From Flavobacterium humidisoli (GTDB lineage Bacteria > Bacteroidota > Bacteroidia > Flavobacteriales > Flavobacteriaceae), in NCBI RefSeq assembly GCF_023272795.1, contig NZ_CP096829.1, positions 1,860,001 to 1,924,000 on the forward strand: DNA of 64,000 nt, given 5' to 3'. The position numbers and the translations under genes were made by a program. The notes below the pieces were generated by a model. It ran no database searches and was not told where the DNA came from. It worked only from the letters and a program-made list of their open reading frames with translations. This document shows, piece by piece, positions 7,539 to 16,657 of this stretch (position 1 is the first letter of the stretch; each line of letters begins with the position of its first letter).

Positions 7539-8960
7539 TTATTTTTGTTGAATTAGTGCTCTTGGCTCTAAATAGGCTTCTAGGCCAAGTATTCCAAATT
7601 CACGTCCGATTCCAGATTGTTTAAATCCCCCAAAAGGTGCCATTGGGTCATGACCAATTCCGTTTATTTGAACACGTCCTGCATTAATTTGAGAAGCAAC
7701 TCGATGAGCTCTTTCCGTATTTGAAGAACTTACGTAGGCTTGTAATCCGTATGTTGTGTCATTAGCAATTTCGATAGCTTCTTCTTCCGATTTATAGGTA
7801 ATAACGGAGAGAACAGGTCCGAATATTTCTTCTTTTGCAATGCGCATCTGATTGTTTACATTGATAAAGACTGTTGGCTTGACAAAATTTCCATTTTCTA
7901 AGCCTTCTGGTTTTCCAAGTCCGCCAGTTAATATTTCTGCGCCTTCATTAATTCCGATTTGAATATAATCTTGAACACGATTGTATTGTTTTGTGCTGAC
8001 CATTGGTCCTACTGCGGTATTTGGATTTTTTGGATCGTCAACAATAAGGTTTGAGATTATTTCTTTAATAAGTAGTTTAGATTCGTCTAGTTTGTTTTCT
8101 GGAATCAGTAATCTTGTTCCGGCAATACAAGCTTGTCCGCTGTTCATAAAAGCGGCGCCAATGGCAAGCGGAATGGCTGTTGAAAAGTCGGCATCGTCTA
8201 GAATGATATTTGGAGATTTTCCTCCAAGTTCCAGAGTTACTCTTTTCATTGTGTTTACAGCTTCTTTTGCAATTATTTTCCCAACGTTAGTTGATCCTGT
8301 AAAAGAAATTTTAGCAATTTCAGGGTTTCTGCTTATTTCGGCGCCGACAATTTCTCCTAATCCATTTACAATGTTAAATACGCCTTTAGGAAGATTTGCT
8401 TCATGAAGGCATTCTGTTATCAATTGTGTTTGCTGGGCACTCATTTCACTTGGTTTGATTACGGTTGTACATCCTGCTGCAATTGCGGTGGATAATTTGC
8501 TGCAGATAAAACCGTTGCTTGAGTTCCACGGGATGATAATTCCGACAACACCAATTGGCGCCATTTGAACCTCAGATTCGCCCATTGTTTTAGTGAAGTT
8601 GTAAGAATGAAGCATGTCGATTGCAGAGTCAAAACTTTTTAACATATAATCGTAGCTTACGCTTGCAAATTGAAATGTGCCTCCATATTCTTCTGTCATT
8701 ACATTGACAAAGTCTTCTTTTCTTTTTTTAATAGAAGATTTAATTTTTTCAAGATATTGAATCCTTTCTGAGGTTGTTGTTTTTGAAAAAGTTTTAAAAG
8801 CATTTTTAGCTGCTTCAATGGCTTTTTGAGCGTCTTCGGTGTTTCCTAGAAGAACGCTTCCTAGTTTTTCATTTGTTGTTGGACTAATAAGGTCAAAATA
8901 TTCTGTTCCTTGAGGAGTGATAAATTCTCCGTTAATGTAAATTTTGTCTATTGTTTTCAT
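7539..8960 (-). CDS. NAD(P)-dependent aldehyde dehydrogenase
   Basis: This 473-residue enzyme is of normal length for the ALDH superfamily. It has the cofactor-site PWN (N146), KPSE at about 169-172, the general base in ELGGKSPN (E244), the catalytic cysteine in GQACIAGTR (C278), EEIFGPV, and the C-terminal FGGFKQSGIGREFG. It oxidises an aldehyde to a carboxylic acid in the cytoplasm. Sequence resembles the broad group annotated as betaine, benzaldehyde or DhaS-type dehydrogenases, so the substrate is unknown. The AraC-type regulator downstream suggests inducible expression. Start codon is ATG; no strong -7 match is seen just upstream. Confidence 0.92.
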   Translation of the reverse strand: MKTIDKIYINGEFITPQGTEYFDLISPTTNEKLGSVLLGNTEDAQKAIEAAKNAFKTFSKTTTSERIQYLEKIKSSIKKRKEDFVNVMTEEYGGTFQFASVSYDYMLKSFDSAIDMLHSYNFTKTMGESEVQMAPIGVVGIIIPWNSSNGFICSKLSTAIAAGCTTVIKPSEMSAQQTQLITECLHEANLPKGVFNIVNGLGEIVGAEISRNPEIAKISFTGSTNVGKIIAKEAVNTMKRVTLELGGKSPNIILDDADFSTAIPLAIGAAFMNSGQACIAGTRLLIPENKLDESKLLIKEIISNLIVDDPKNPNTAVGPMVSTKQYNRVQDYIQIGINEGAEILTGGLGKPEGLENGNFVKPTVFINVNNQMRIAKEEIFGPVLSVITYKSEEEAIEIANDTTYGLQAYVSSSNTERAHRVASQINAGRVQINGIGHDPMAPFGGFKQSGIGREFGILGLEAYLEPRALIQQK

Positions 8961-9118
8961 GATATATATATTTAGATTTTATTTGACAAAGTTCTAAATA
9001 AAGCATGCTGAGAGCTTTGTTGTATGGCTCAAATAGACTTTGTTGAAAAGCTCATCGCGAAGGAGTTTTTCTAGAAAAAAACAGGAATTTATTGAATGTA
9101 TAAAAAGTTTTTATAGTT

Positions 9119-9149
<31 letters not shown>

Positions 9150-9234
9150 GTGTTTGAAGGGGGTTGGGTGTTAGTGGTTTGTTTTAATTCTATGAAGAAA
9201 TGTTTGAAATGATTTAATATTTTTTTGTTTTTTA

Positions 9235-9265
9235 TTGTTCTTATTATCAGTGTTTTATATATTTG
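9235..9265 (+). promoter_or_regulatory. Promoter of the double-glycine peptide gene
   Basis: TTG at 9235-9237 and TATATTTG at 9258-9265 are 20 bp apart, fitting the Bacteroidota consensus. The leader before the ATG at 9329 would be about 57 nt. Confidence 0.6.
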
Positions 9266-9328
9266 TTATAATTAGAATACTACATTATGTTTTGCGTTAA
9301 CTGAATAATAATTATAAAAGAATGAATT

Positions 9329-9499
9329 ATGGACAATTTGAAAAAAATGAATTTTACAGAGTTAGATCCTTCTGAAATGAAATTAGTACAAGGGGGAAAC
9401 TGGGTAGACGATCTGGTGGTGGTTCTTGGTAGTCTTGAGGCTGTGGCTGCATATCTCGGCAAGACTGTAGATGAAGTGCGTGCGATGCTAGGATTGTAA
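9329..9499 (+). CDS. Double-glycine leader peptide (bacteriocin- or pheromone-like)
   Basis: This 56-residue reading frame has a typical double-glycine leader: a 23-residue start containing MNFTELDPSEMKLVQGG, with conserved-type Leu, Glu and Met positions before GG at 22-23. In such peptides a C39-peptidase ABC transporter cuts after GG and exports the rest. The mature part would be 33 residues, starting NWVDD and ending MLGL, with no Cys, five acidic and two basic residues, and a Leu/Val-rich amphipathic pattern. It is therefore not a typical cationic bacteriocin. Support comes from the promoter upstream, a terminator at 9550-9576 and ATG context. CTG, GTG and CTC codons are more frequent than in neighbours. 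No transporter or immunity gene is adjacent. An ATG 7 bp upstream is out of frame and stops quickly. Confidence 0.72.
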   Translation: MDNLKKMNFTELDPSEMKLVQGGNWVDDLVVVLGSLEAVAAYLGKTVDEVRAMLGL

Positions 9500-9549
9500 T
9501 AAGTCTTAAAGAATGGTATGAAAATCTTTATGACTTAAGCTGTTATAAG

Positions 9550-9576
9550 AAAAGCTTCTCATTCGAGAAGCTTTTT
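9550..9576. terminator. Bidirectional terminator between peptide gene and usp
   Basis: AAAGCTTCTC (9551-9560) pairs with GAGAAGCTTT (9565-9574) around an ATTC loop, with A and T runs on either side. It can serve both convergent genes. Confidence 0.88.
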
Positions 9577-9592
9577 GAGTTTTGATTATTGT

Positions 9593-10417
9593 TTAAATCT
9601 TTAAAGTAATTACAGGTTTAACAGCGTGATTGACTAATCCTTCACTGATGCTTCCATTAAAGAAATGTGCAAAGCCGGTTCTGCCGTGCGTGCACATTCC
9701 GATAACATCGGCGTCTATTCTGTTAGAGAAGTTTATAATTCCTTTTTCAATATTTGTATCGTTGTAAATTTGAGTGGTGTAATTGGTGATGTTAAATTCG
9801 GCTACAAAGTCACTCATTGCTTTTTCGCTTACATGAGTTGGTTTAAAACTGTTAGGGGTGCAAATGGTAACTAAGTGTAGTTTTGAATCAAATAGCTTGG
9901 TGAAATTTAAAAGTTTTTCAAATGGTTTTTTTGCTTCTTCTGAAAAGTCAGAGGCAAACACAATGTCAGAAGCGTTAAAATTTGGAATGTTTTTCTTAAT
10001 GACTAAAACAGGAATTTCTGAATTTCTCACTACTTTTTCGGTATTAGAGCCTATTAGTAATTCTTCGACTCCAGAAGAGCCGTGAGAACCCATGATTATT
10101 AGGTCAACATCATAATCTTTGCTTATCTGTGTTATTCCATGTATAGGTTTATCCATTTTTACAATTTCAGTTACCGGTATTCCTTCCAAATATTCTTTTG
10201 AGGCGACTTCATCTAATGTTTCGTTTGCTTTTTTCATAAAAAGCATAGTTTCAGGAATGCTGGTTCCGCCCACTATGGCGTCGTTAGATTGCTGTGGTAA
10301 TTCGAGCATATGAAGAAGGATAATTTCAGAATTGTTCTTTTTTGCGATTTGAGAGGCAACTCTTAAAGCGTCTTCTGCGTGTTGGGAAAAGTCAGTAGGT
10401 ACTAAGATTCGTTTCAT
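9593..10417 (-). CDS. Universal stress protein with two Usp domains
   Basis: This 274-residue protein is a tandem of two UspA domains, about 1-142 and 148-274. The nucleotide-binding pattern G-x2-G-x9-G-(S/T) appears in both: GSHGSSGVEELLIGSNTEKV in the first and THGRTGFAHFFNGS in the second. Both halves should therefore belong to the ATP-binding type. Such proteins are cytoplasmic and accumulate under stress or slow growth; the direct activity is not defined. It is transcribed alone and converges with the peptide gene, sharing a terminator. Confidence 0.92.
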   Translation of the reverse strand: MKRILVPTDFSQHAEDALRVASQIAKKNNSEIILLHMLELPQQSNDAIVGGTSIPETMLFMKKANETLDEVASKEYLEGIPVTEIVKMDKPIHGITQISKDYDVDLIIMGSHGSSGVEELLIGSNTEKVVRNSEIPVLVIKKNIPNFNASDIVFASDFSEEAKKPFEKLLNFTKLFDSKLHLVTICTPNSFKPTHVSEKAMSDFVAEFNITNYTTQIYNDTNIEKGIINFSNRIDADVIGMCTHGRTGFAHFFNGSISEGLVNHAVKPVITLKI

Positions 10418-10500
10418 GATTTTGAGGGTTAAAATGGGAATAATTCTATGTTTTTAATGCTATTATAAAGATACGGAATTATTTTAGAGCAATCAATTTA

Positions 10501-10529
10501 TTTGATTTATAAAAAAAACACTATATTTG
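10501..10529 (+). promoter_or_regulatory. Promoter of rimP-nusA-infB
   Basis: TTTG at 10501-10504 and TATATTTG at 10522-10529 are 17 bp apart. Transcription would begin near 10536, placing the GC-rich hairpin at 10558-10578 inside the leader RNA. Confidence 0.7.
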
Positions 10530-10557
10530 CACTGTTATTTATTAAAATCTAAATAAT

Positions 10558-10583
10558 GAGGGGACTAAGTGTCCCCTCTTTTT
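10558..10583 (+). promoter_or_regulatory. Terminator-like hairpin in the rimP leader
   Basis: GAGGGGAC (10558-10565) pairs perfectly with GTCCCCTC (10571-10578) around a 5-nt loop and is followed by five T. In form it is an intrinsic terminator, yet it lies between the promoter and the rimP ATG at 10592. It could act as an attenuator or a protein-binding site for the operon; that role is inference. Confidence 0.7.
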
Positions 10584-10591
10584 ATAAAATT

Positions 10592-11056
10592 ATGACATTT
10601 AAAGAAAAAGTAAACGGATTAATTACAGAAGCTCTTCTGGAAAAACCATCAGTCTTTTTGGTTGATTTGGCAGTTTCGGATTCTTTTAAAATTAGTGTTG
10701 GTTTAGACGGTGATAATGGAGTGGCGTTGCAAGACTGTATCGACATAAGTCGTGCAATCGAGAATAATCTAGATCGTGAAGAACAAGATTTTTCGCTTGA
10801 AGTAGCATCGGTTGGTGTAGGAACGCCATTAAAAATGGTAAGACAATACAAGAAAAATGTTGGTAGAACGTTGATTGTTACCACAAATACGGAAAAAATA
10901 GAAGCAGAATTAGTAGAAGCTAATGATGTTTTTATAATTTTGTCTTGGAAAGCAAGAGAACCGAAAAAAGTAGGAAAAGGAAAAGAAACAGTTCAAAAAG
11001 AGCAACAAATACCTTATACAGAAATTAAAGAGGCAGTTGTTACGGTAACATTTTAA
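10592..11056 (+). CDS. rimP: Ribosome maturation factor RimP
   Basis: This 154-residue cytoplasmic protein matches RimP, which assists maturation of the 30S ribosomal subunit. The N-terminal domain contains [10 protein letters not shown] and the conserved [19 protein letters not shown]; the segment [16 protein letters not shown] corresponds to the family's LEVSSPG-like motif. I chose ATG 10592 because an upstream in-frame ATG at 10556 would translate through the hairpin and add 12 residues unlike the family. It is the first gene of rimP-nusA-infB, 19 bp before nusA, an order conserved in many bacteria. Confidence 0.95.
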   Translation: MTFKEKVNGLITEALLEKPSVFLVDLAVSDSFKISVGLDGDNGVALQDCIDISRAIENNLDREEQDFSLEVASVGVGTPLKMVRQYKKNVGRTLIVTTNTEKIEAELVEANDVFIILSWKAREPKKVGKGKETVQKEQQIPYTEIKEAVVTVTF

Positions 11057-11075
11057 TTTTAATTAAAAAATTCGC

Positions 11076-12329
11076 ATGGAAAATTTAGCATTAATCGATT
11101 CATTCTCAGAGTTTAAAGATAATAAACTTATTGATCGTGTAACGCTTATGGCAATTTTAGAGGACGTATTTAGAAATGCATTAAAGAAAAAATACGGGTC
11201 AGATGAAAATTTCGATATCATTATAAATCCTGACAAAGGTGATATGGAAATCTGGAGAAGAAGAGTAATTGTTGCTGATGAGGATCTTGATTTTGAAAAT
11301 GAGGAAATTACATTGACTGAAGCAAGAAAGATTGAAGCGGATTTTGAAATTGGTGAAGAGGTTTCTGAAGAAGTAAAATTGATTGATTTAGGAAGAAGAG
11401 CTATCTTAGCGCTTCGTCAGAATTTAATATCTAAAATTCATGAGCACGATAATACAAATCTTTATAAGCAATTTAAAGATATTATCGGTGATATTTATAC
11501 AGCCGAAGTACATCACGTGCGTCCAAGAGTAGTGATCTTAGTTGATGACGAAGGAAATGAAATCGTACTTCCAAAAGAAAAACAAATTCCGTCAGATTTC
11601 TTCCGTAAAGGAGATAATGTTCGTGGAATTATTGAAAGCGTTGAATTAAAAGGAAACAAACCTCAAATTATTATGTCTAGAACTTCAGAGAAGTTCTTGG
11701 AAAAATTATTTGAACAAGAAATTCCAGAAGTTTTTGACGGATTAATTACGGTTAAAAATGTAGTTCGTATTCCAGGTGAAAAAGCAAAAGTAGCTGTTGA
11801 TTCTTATGATGATAGAATTGATCCAGTTGGAGCTTGTGTGGGAATGAAAGGTTCTCGTATTCATGGAATTGTTCGCGAATTAGGAAATGAAAATATTGAT
11901 GTAATCAATTATACAAACAATATTCAATTATTTATAACAAGAGCTTTAAGCCCAGCGAAAGTTTCTTCTATCAAAATTGATGAAGATAACAAAAGAGCTG
12001 AAGTGTTCTTGAAATTAGAAGAGGTTTCTAAAGCAATTGGTAGAGGTGGTCACAATATCAAATTAGCAGGTCAATTGACAGGTTATGAGCTAGATGTTAT
12101 TCGTGAAGGAGATGTTGCCGGTACTGTTGCTGATGAAGACGATGTTGAATTGACAGAGTTCTCAGATGAGATCGAAGAGTGGGTAATTGAAGAGTTTGCA
12201 AAGATCGGTTTGGATACAGCAAAAAGTATCTTGAAACACGACGTAGAAGATTTAGTAAGAAGAACAGACTTAGAAGAGGAAACGATTCTAGATGTTATGA
12301 AGATACTAAAAGAAGAGTTTGATAATTAA
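11076..12329 (+). CDS. nusA: Transcription termination/antitermination factor NusA
   Basis: At 417 residues this has the NusA N-terminal RNA polymerase-binding domain (about 1-125), an S1 domain (about 130-200) and two KH domains (about 225-345, including VGACVGMKGSRIHGIVREL and AIGRGGHNIKLAGQLTG). A short acidic helical tail follows. It binds RNA polymerase and nascent RNA and influences pausing, termination and antitermination. The length is typical for Bacteroidota, which lack the long acidic repeats of Escherichia coli NusA. It sits between rimP and infB with short gaps (19 and 58 bp). Confidence 0.97.
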   Translation: MENLALIDSFSEFKDNKLIDRVTLMAILEDVFRNALKKKYGSDENFDIIINPDKGDMEIWRRRVIVADEDLDFENEEITLTEARKIEADFEIGEEVSEEVKLIDLGRRAILALRQNLISKIHEHDNTNLYKQFKDIIGDIYTAEVHHVRPRVVILVDDEGNEIVLPKEKQIPSDFFRKGDNVRGIIESVELKGNKPQIIMSRTSEKFLEKLFEQEIPEVFDGLITVKNVVRIPGEKAKVAVDSYDDRIDPVGACVGMKGSRIHGIVRELGNENIDVINYTNNIQLFITRALSPAKVSSIKIDEDNKRAEVFLKLEEVSKAIGRGGHNIKLAGQLTGYELDVIREGDVAGTVADEDDVELTEFSDEIEEWVIEEFAKIGLDTAKSILKHDVEDLVRRTDLEEETILDVMKILKEEFDN

Positions 12330-12387
12330 GCAATAGCTTACATCTGCTCTAACAACACAACGAAAAAGGTAATAATAAAAAGGTTAT

Positions 12388-15264
12388 ATGTCTGAAGAGA
12401 GAGTAATAAGAATAAACAAGGTTTTAAGGGAATTAAATATTTCGTTAGAAAGAGCTGTAGATTATCTAAAAGATAAAGGAATTGCTATTGATGCAAATCC
12501 AAATGCAAAAATTTCTGATAGCGAATTTAATATCCTTCAAAGCCAATTTGCGGGCGATAAGGGGAACAAGGAGGCTTCTAAAGAGGTTGGAGAAGAAAAA
12601 AGAAAGGAAAAAGAAGCATTACGTGTAGAGCGTGAGAAAGAAATTGAAGACAAACGCAGACAAGAAGAAGAGCGTCAAAAACAGCAAGAAATAATTAAAG
12701 CGAGAGCGGTTGTTTCAGGACCTGTACAAGTGGGTAAAATTGACTTGAATCCAAAAAAACCTGCGATTACTCCTTCTGAGGAAACGGTTAAGGCTGAAGA
12801 GCCAAAAGCTGTTGTTGCACCTGTGCAACCAGAAAAACCTGTTCAAAATGAAACAGTAAAATCTGAACCAGTTGTTTCAACTCCTGTTTCTGAAACAAAA
12901 AAAGAAGAACCTATTATTACTGAGAAAAAAGAAGTTAAAGTAGAATCTAAAGTTGCTCAGGAGCCAATCGTGTCTACTGATCCAACGACTTCGGAGGAAA
13001 CTATTACTACTCAATACCAAAAACTTACAGGAACAACTCTTACAGGTCAGACAATTGATTTATCTCAATTTAATAAGCCTAAGAAAAAGAAAGAAGATCC
13101 TAAAGCGGCTCAGAATAAGCCTGGAGCTCCTGGTGTTGGTAATAATAACAACGCAAATAATAAAAATAAGCGTAAAAGAATTGGTCCAAAACCGGGTACG
13201 CCTGGTGCGCCAAAACCTGCTACAGGTAATGCGGCTGGAACGCCAAATCCAAATAATAAACCAACTCAAAATAGTGGAGGAGGTTTTAATGCGAACAGAA
13301 GTCAAAGACCAGGTTTTGTAAAAGGAAACCGTCCTGCAATTGTCGCAAAAGTTGAGCCTACAGAAGAAGAAGTAAAAAACCAAATTAGAGAAACTCTTGA
13401 AAAACTTCAAGGTAAAGGAGGAAAATCTAAAGCGGCTAAATATAGAAGAGATAAAAGAGAAACGCACCGTCAGAAATCTGATGATGAGCAAAGAGCTCTT
13501 GACGAAGGAAGTAAAACGATTAAAGTTACAGAGTTCGTTACTGTTGGTGAAATTGCAATCATGATGGATGTGCCGATTACTAAAGTAATTGGAACTTGTA
13601 TGTCTCTTGGTATCATGGTTACCATGAACCAACGTCTAGATGCTGAAACATTAACTATTGTAGCAGATGAATTTGGTTATGATGTTGAATTCATTACTGT
13701 AGATATTGAAGAAGCAATCGAGGTTGTAGAAGATAGAGAAGAAGATTTAGTGACAAGAGCGCCAATTGTGACAGTAATGGGTCACGTTGACCACGGTAAA
13801 ACATCTTTACTGGATTATATTCGTAAAGAAAATGTAATTGCTGGTGAGTCAGGAGGTATTACTCAGCACATTGGAGCGTATGGAGTTACTTTAGATAATG
13901 GACAAAAAATTGCATTCTTAGATACTCCGGGTCACGAGGCGTTTACCGCGATGCGTGCGCGTGGAGCTCAGGTTACCGATATTGCTATTATCGTAGTAGC
14001 GGCGGATGATGATATCATGCCACAAACAAAAGAAGCAATTTCTCACGCACAAGCTGCGGGAGTGCCAATTATATTTGCAATCAATAAAATTGATAAACCA
14101 AACGCAAATGTGGATAAAATTAAAGAGCGTTTGGCTGGTATGAATTTACTTGTTGAAGATTGGGGTGGAAAAATTCAGTCACATGATATTTCTGCAAAAG
14201 TTGGAACGGGTGTTAAAGAATTATTAGAGAAAGTTTTATTAGAAGCTGAGATTTTAGATCTAAAAGCAAATCCAAATAAAGCGGCTCAAGGAACTGTTGT
14301 TGAAGCTTACTTAGATAAAGGAAAAGGATATGTTTCTACGATTTTGGTACAACAAGGTACTTTGAAAATTGGGGATTATATGCTTGCTGGTAAACACCAT
14401 GGTAAAGTTAAAGCAATGCATGATGAAAGAGGGCATACTATTTTAAGTGCAGGTCCTTCGACTCCGGTATCTGTTTTAGGTTTAGATGGAGCTCCAACAG
14501 CGGGTGATAAGTTTAATGTATTTGAAGACGAAAAAGAAGCAAAACAAATTGCGTCTAAACGTTCTCAATTAATGCGTGAGCAATCTGTTCGTACTCAAAG
14601 ACATATTACGCTTGATGAAATTGGACGCCGTATTGCTCTTGGTCAGTTTAAAGAATTAAACGTGATTCTTAAAGGAGACGTGGATGGTTCTGTTGAGGCA
14701 TTATCAGATTCGTTCTCTAAACTTTCTACAGAAGAAGTTCAGATCAATATTATTCATAAAGGAGTTGGTGCTATTACAGAAACTGATGTTAACTTGGCTT
14801 CTGCATCAGATGCAATCATTATTGGATTTAACGTTCGTCCAGCAGGAAATGCAAGACAGCTTGCAGATAAAGAAGAAATCGATATCCGTTATTATTCTAT
14901 TATCTACGCTGCCATCGACGACTTGAAAGATGCAATGGAAGGAATGCTGGCGCCAGAGATGAAAGAAGAGATTTTAGGAAATGCAGAAATTCGTGAGATT
15001 TTCAAAATTTCTAAAGTTGGTTCAATCGCTGGATGTATGGTAACAGATGGTAAAATTTTGAGAACTTCTAAAATTAGAGTTATTAGAGATGGAGTTGTGG
15101 TTCATACAGGTGAGTTAGTTGCTTTAAAACGTTTCAAAGATGATGTGAAAGAAGTGACTAAAGGTTATGATTGTGGTATCCAGATAAAAGGATTTAATGA
15201 TATCGAAATTAATGATGTTATTGAGGCATACCATGAAGTAGCAATCAAAAAGAAATTGAAATAA
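12388..15264 (+). CDS. infB: Translation initiation factor IF-2
   Basis: This 958-residue GTPase delivers initiator tRNA to the ribosome. An IF-2 N-domain (about 1-52) is followed by a long low-complexity linker (about 60-370) rich in Lys, Glu, Pro, Asn and Gln. The G domain then shows GHVDHGKT (about 465), DTPGHE (about 512) and NKID (about 566), and the C-terminal domains II-IV end in EVAIKKKLK. The long charged linker is usual in Bacteroidota. It is last in the operon and ends at a strong terminator. Confidence 0.97.
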   Translation: MSEERVIRINKVLRELNISLERAVDYLKDKGIAIDANPNAKISDSEFNILQSQFAGDKGNKEASKEVGEEKRKEKEALRVEREKEIEDKRRQEEERQKQQEIIKARAVVSGPVQVGKIDLNPKKPAITPSEETVKAEEPKAVVAPVQPEKPVQNETVKSEPVVSTPVSETKKEEPIITEKKEVKVESKVAQEPIVSTDPTTSEETITTQYQKLTGTTLTGQTIDLSQFNKPKKKKEDPKAAQNKPGAPGVGNNNNANNKNKRKRIGPKPGTPGAPKPATGNAAGTPNPNNKPTQNSGGGFNANRSQRPGFVKGNRPAIVAKVEPTEEEVKNQIRETLEKLQGKGGKSKAAKYRRDKRETHRQKSDDEQRALDEGSKTIKVTEFVTVGEIAIMMDVPITKVIGTCMSLGIMVTMNQRLDAETLTIVADEFGYDVEFITVDIEEAIEVVEDREEDLVTRAPIVTVMGHVDHGKTSLLDYIRKENVIAGESGGITQHIGAYGVTLDNGQKIAFLDTPGHEAFTAMRARGAQVTDIAIIVVAADDDIMPQTKEAISHAQAAGVPIIFAINKIDKPNANVDKIKERLAGMNLLVEDWGGKIQSHDISAKVGTGVKELLEKVLLEAEILDLKANPNKAAQGTVVEAYLDKGKGYVSTILVQQGTLKIGDYMLAGKHHGKVKAMHDERGHTILSAGPSTPVSVLGLDGAPTAGDKFNVFEDEKEAKQIASKRSQLMREQSVRTQRHITLDEIGRRIALGQFKELNVILKGDVDGSVEALSDSFSKLSTEEVQINIIHKGVGAITETDVNLASASDAIIIGFNVRPAGNARQLADKEEIDIRYYSIIYAAIDDLKDAMEGMLAPEMKEEILGNAEIREIFKISKVGSIAGCMVTDGKILRTSKIRVIRDGVVVHTGELVALKRFKDDVKEVTKGYDCGIQIKGFNDIEINDVIEAYHEVAIKKKLK

Positions 15265-15281
15265 TATTCAATTATATAATT

Positions 15282-15311
15282 AAAAGTCCCAATGTGAATT
15301 GGGACTTTTTT
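15282..15311 (+). terminator. Terminator of rimP-nusA-infB
   Basis: An approximately 12-bp stem centred on AGTCCCAAT/ATTGGGACT (15282-15293 with 15298-15309) is followed by T residues. Confidence 0.9.
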
Positions 15312-15412
15312 ATTTGTGAAATTTTGAGCCGAAAATTGATTCTTAATAATTTGAGATAAATGTGTATTTTAGTTTATTCAAGTTTGGTGCATTGAACTAA
15401 AAATAATGAAAT

Positions 15413-15922
15413 ATGAAAAAAGGATTTTACTCGATGATTTTATTTATGTGCTTTTCTGCTGTGTCTTTTGCTCAAGAAGCTGTAGAAAAACCAGCTCCGC
15501 CAGCAGGTAATGCTTTGGTTGGAGATTATTATGGCGAAGATGTTTCAGATGCTTTGATCAGCAAGGTAATTTCGGTAACGGAGTTGCAGAAAGATCTAAA
15601 AACTACAAATAAAATAGAAAGTGTTGCTGTTAGAGGGGAAGTGACGGATGTTTGTCCGAAGAGAGGTTGTTGGATAAGCGTTAAAACGGAAGATGGGTCT
15701 TCTTTCTTTGTTAAAATGAAAGATTATGCTTTTTTTGTGCCAACGGCAGTAAAAGGTAAGAATGTTGTTTTAGAAGGAAGTGTAGAAAGAAAAATAACGT
15801 CAGTTGAGGAGTTGAAACATTATGCAAAAGATGCTAAAAAAACAAAGGGAGAAATAGATGCTATCAAAGCGCCTAAGGAGGAAATTCGTTTCTTGGCTAG
15901 TGGGATAAAAGTGGTAAATTGA
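15413..15922 (+). CDS. Secreted DUF4920 protein
   Basis: This 169-residue protein begins with a signal peptide (hydrophobic 4-18, cut near VSFAQ). The remainder matches the DUF4920 pattern, including VRGEVTDVCPKRGCWI, where two cysteines lie five residues apart, and SSFFVKMKDYAFFVP. The fold resembles a small OB-like domain, but the function is unknown. The paired Cys may bind a metal or form a disulfide; that is inference. It is a single gene converging with the SPOR protein across a shared terminator. Confidence 0.82.
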   Translation: MKKGFYSMILFMCFSAVSFAQEAVEKPAPPAGNALVGDYYGEDVSDALISKVISVTELQKDLKTTNKIESVAVRGEVTDVCPKRGCWISVKTEDGSSFFVKMKDYAFFVPTAVKGKNVVLEGSVERKITSVEELKHYAKDAKKTKGEIDAIKAPKEEIRFLASGIKVVN

Positions 15923-16001
15923 AAATTAAAATGAGCCGATTTTTAATTGTGAGATGGTTTTGCTTTTGAGAGGATAGTGTTTAAGATATGTTAATGGAAA
16001 T

Positions 16002-16034
16002 AAAAAGGCGAGATAAAAATCTCGCCTTTTTTTG
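16002..16034. terminator. Bidirectional terminator
   Basis: AAAAAGGCGAGAT (16002-16014) pairs with ATCTCGCCTTTTT (16019-16031) around an AAAA loop. It lies between convergent genes and has A and T runs on both sides. Confidence 0.92.
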
Positions 16035-16047
16035 TTTTTTGAATAGA

Positions 16048-16437
16048 TTATTTTCCAGGTTTAAGTAAGAAAACGCTTTTGTATCTTTTTTTGATTTCCG
16101 CTAGGTTTCTTTCTGCCTCTATTCTAGTTTTAAAATTTCCAACAATTACTTTGTAATTAGGAGTGCTGAAAATAATGGTCCCGTCGATATTCGAATTTTC
16201 TCTTTTAAAATCCGATAACGTTTTTTTTGCCTCGTCGCTTTTGCCACTAAAGATTTGAATTCTATAAGTATCGTTTGTATTTATTGACGTGTTAATTTTA
16301 CGCTTTTCGTTAAGGAGCTGCTCAAATTTAGGGTCTTGGTTCAGTGTTAAATTTTGATCTTGAGCATTAATATTGTGTGCGAAAGCAATCGTTGTAATTG
16401 TTAAGAAAAGATTTTTTGAAGGACTTAAAATTCTCAT
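16048..16437 (-). CDS. Exported SPOR-domain protein
   Basis: This protein of about 129 residues starts with MRILSPSK, has a signal peptide ending near NAQ, and carries a C-terminal SPOR domain (about 50-125, with YRIQIFSGKSDEAKK and YKVIVGNFKTRIEAERNL). SPOR domains bind peptidoglycan stripped of stem peptides, mostly at division sites. I prefer the ATG at 16437 to a TTG further upstream at 16458, because a -7 element on this strand lies at 16456-16463. Confidence 0.85.
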   Translation of the reverse strand: MRILSPSKNLFLTITTIAFAHNINAQDQNLTLNQDPKFEQLLNEKRKINTSINTNDTYRIQIFSGKSDEAKKTLSDFKRENSNIDGTIIFSTPNYKVIVGNFKTRIEAERNLAEIKKRYKSVFLLKPGK

Positions 16438-16455
16438 AATGTGATGGTTTTTATG

Positions 16456-16463
16456 CAAAAATA
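16456..16463 (-). promoter_or_regulatory. -7 element of the SPOR gene
   Basis: On the minus strand the bases read TATTTTTG, a TAnnTTTG match, with TTTC 19 bp upstream as a near -33 element. The leader would be only about 13 nt. Confidence 0.5.
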
Positions 16464-16539
16464 CTATTTAAAGTTTGAGTGTGAAATTTTAATATTATTT
16501 AGAATTGATATAAATTGATAATTAAGACTATTTTAAGGT

Positions 16540-16569
16540 TTTGAGAATAGTTCATAAGTCGTATTTTTG
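16540..16569 (+). promoter_or_regulatory. Promoter of the act-cta operon
   Basis: TTTG at 16540-16543 and TATTTTTG at 16562-16569 are 18 bp apart. RNA would start near 16576, leaving a leader of about 82 nt before the actA ATG at 16658. This also rules out the in-frame TTG at 16541 as the translation start. Confidence 0.75.
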
Positions 16570-16657
16570 TGCAAGTTTTAAAAGAGGGTATAGGTTTTTA
16601 CTGGATTTAGTACAGAAAAAATCATACCAAAAATTAGTAGACAATTATTTATACTAT

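Noticed and set aside
9280..9462. A 60-codon minus-strand frame opposite the double-glycine peptide
   Set aside because: It overlaps the peptide gene on the other strand, has no promoter and shows no recognisable motif. The plus-strand frame has leader, promoter and terminator support.
9500..9537. Extra hairpin (TAAGTC/GACTTA with one mismatch) just after the double-glycine peptide stop
   Set aside because: It is A/T-rich with a 14-nt loop and a mismatch; the nearby 9550-9576 stem is a sufficient terminator.
16541..16657. Upstream in-frame TTG start extending ActA by 39 residues
   Set aside because: The extension would begin inside the -33 element and is not like a signal peptide; the ATG at 16658 starts a normal one.
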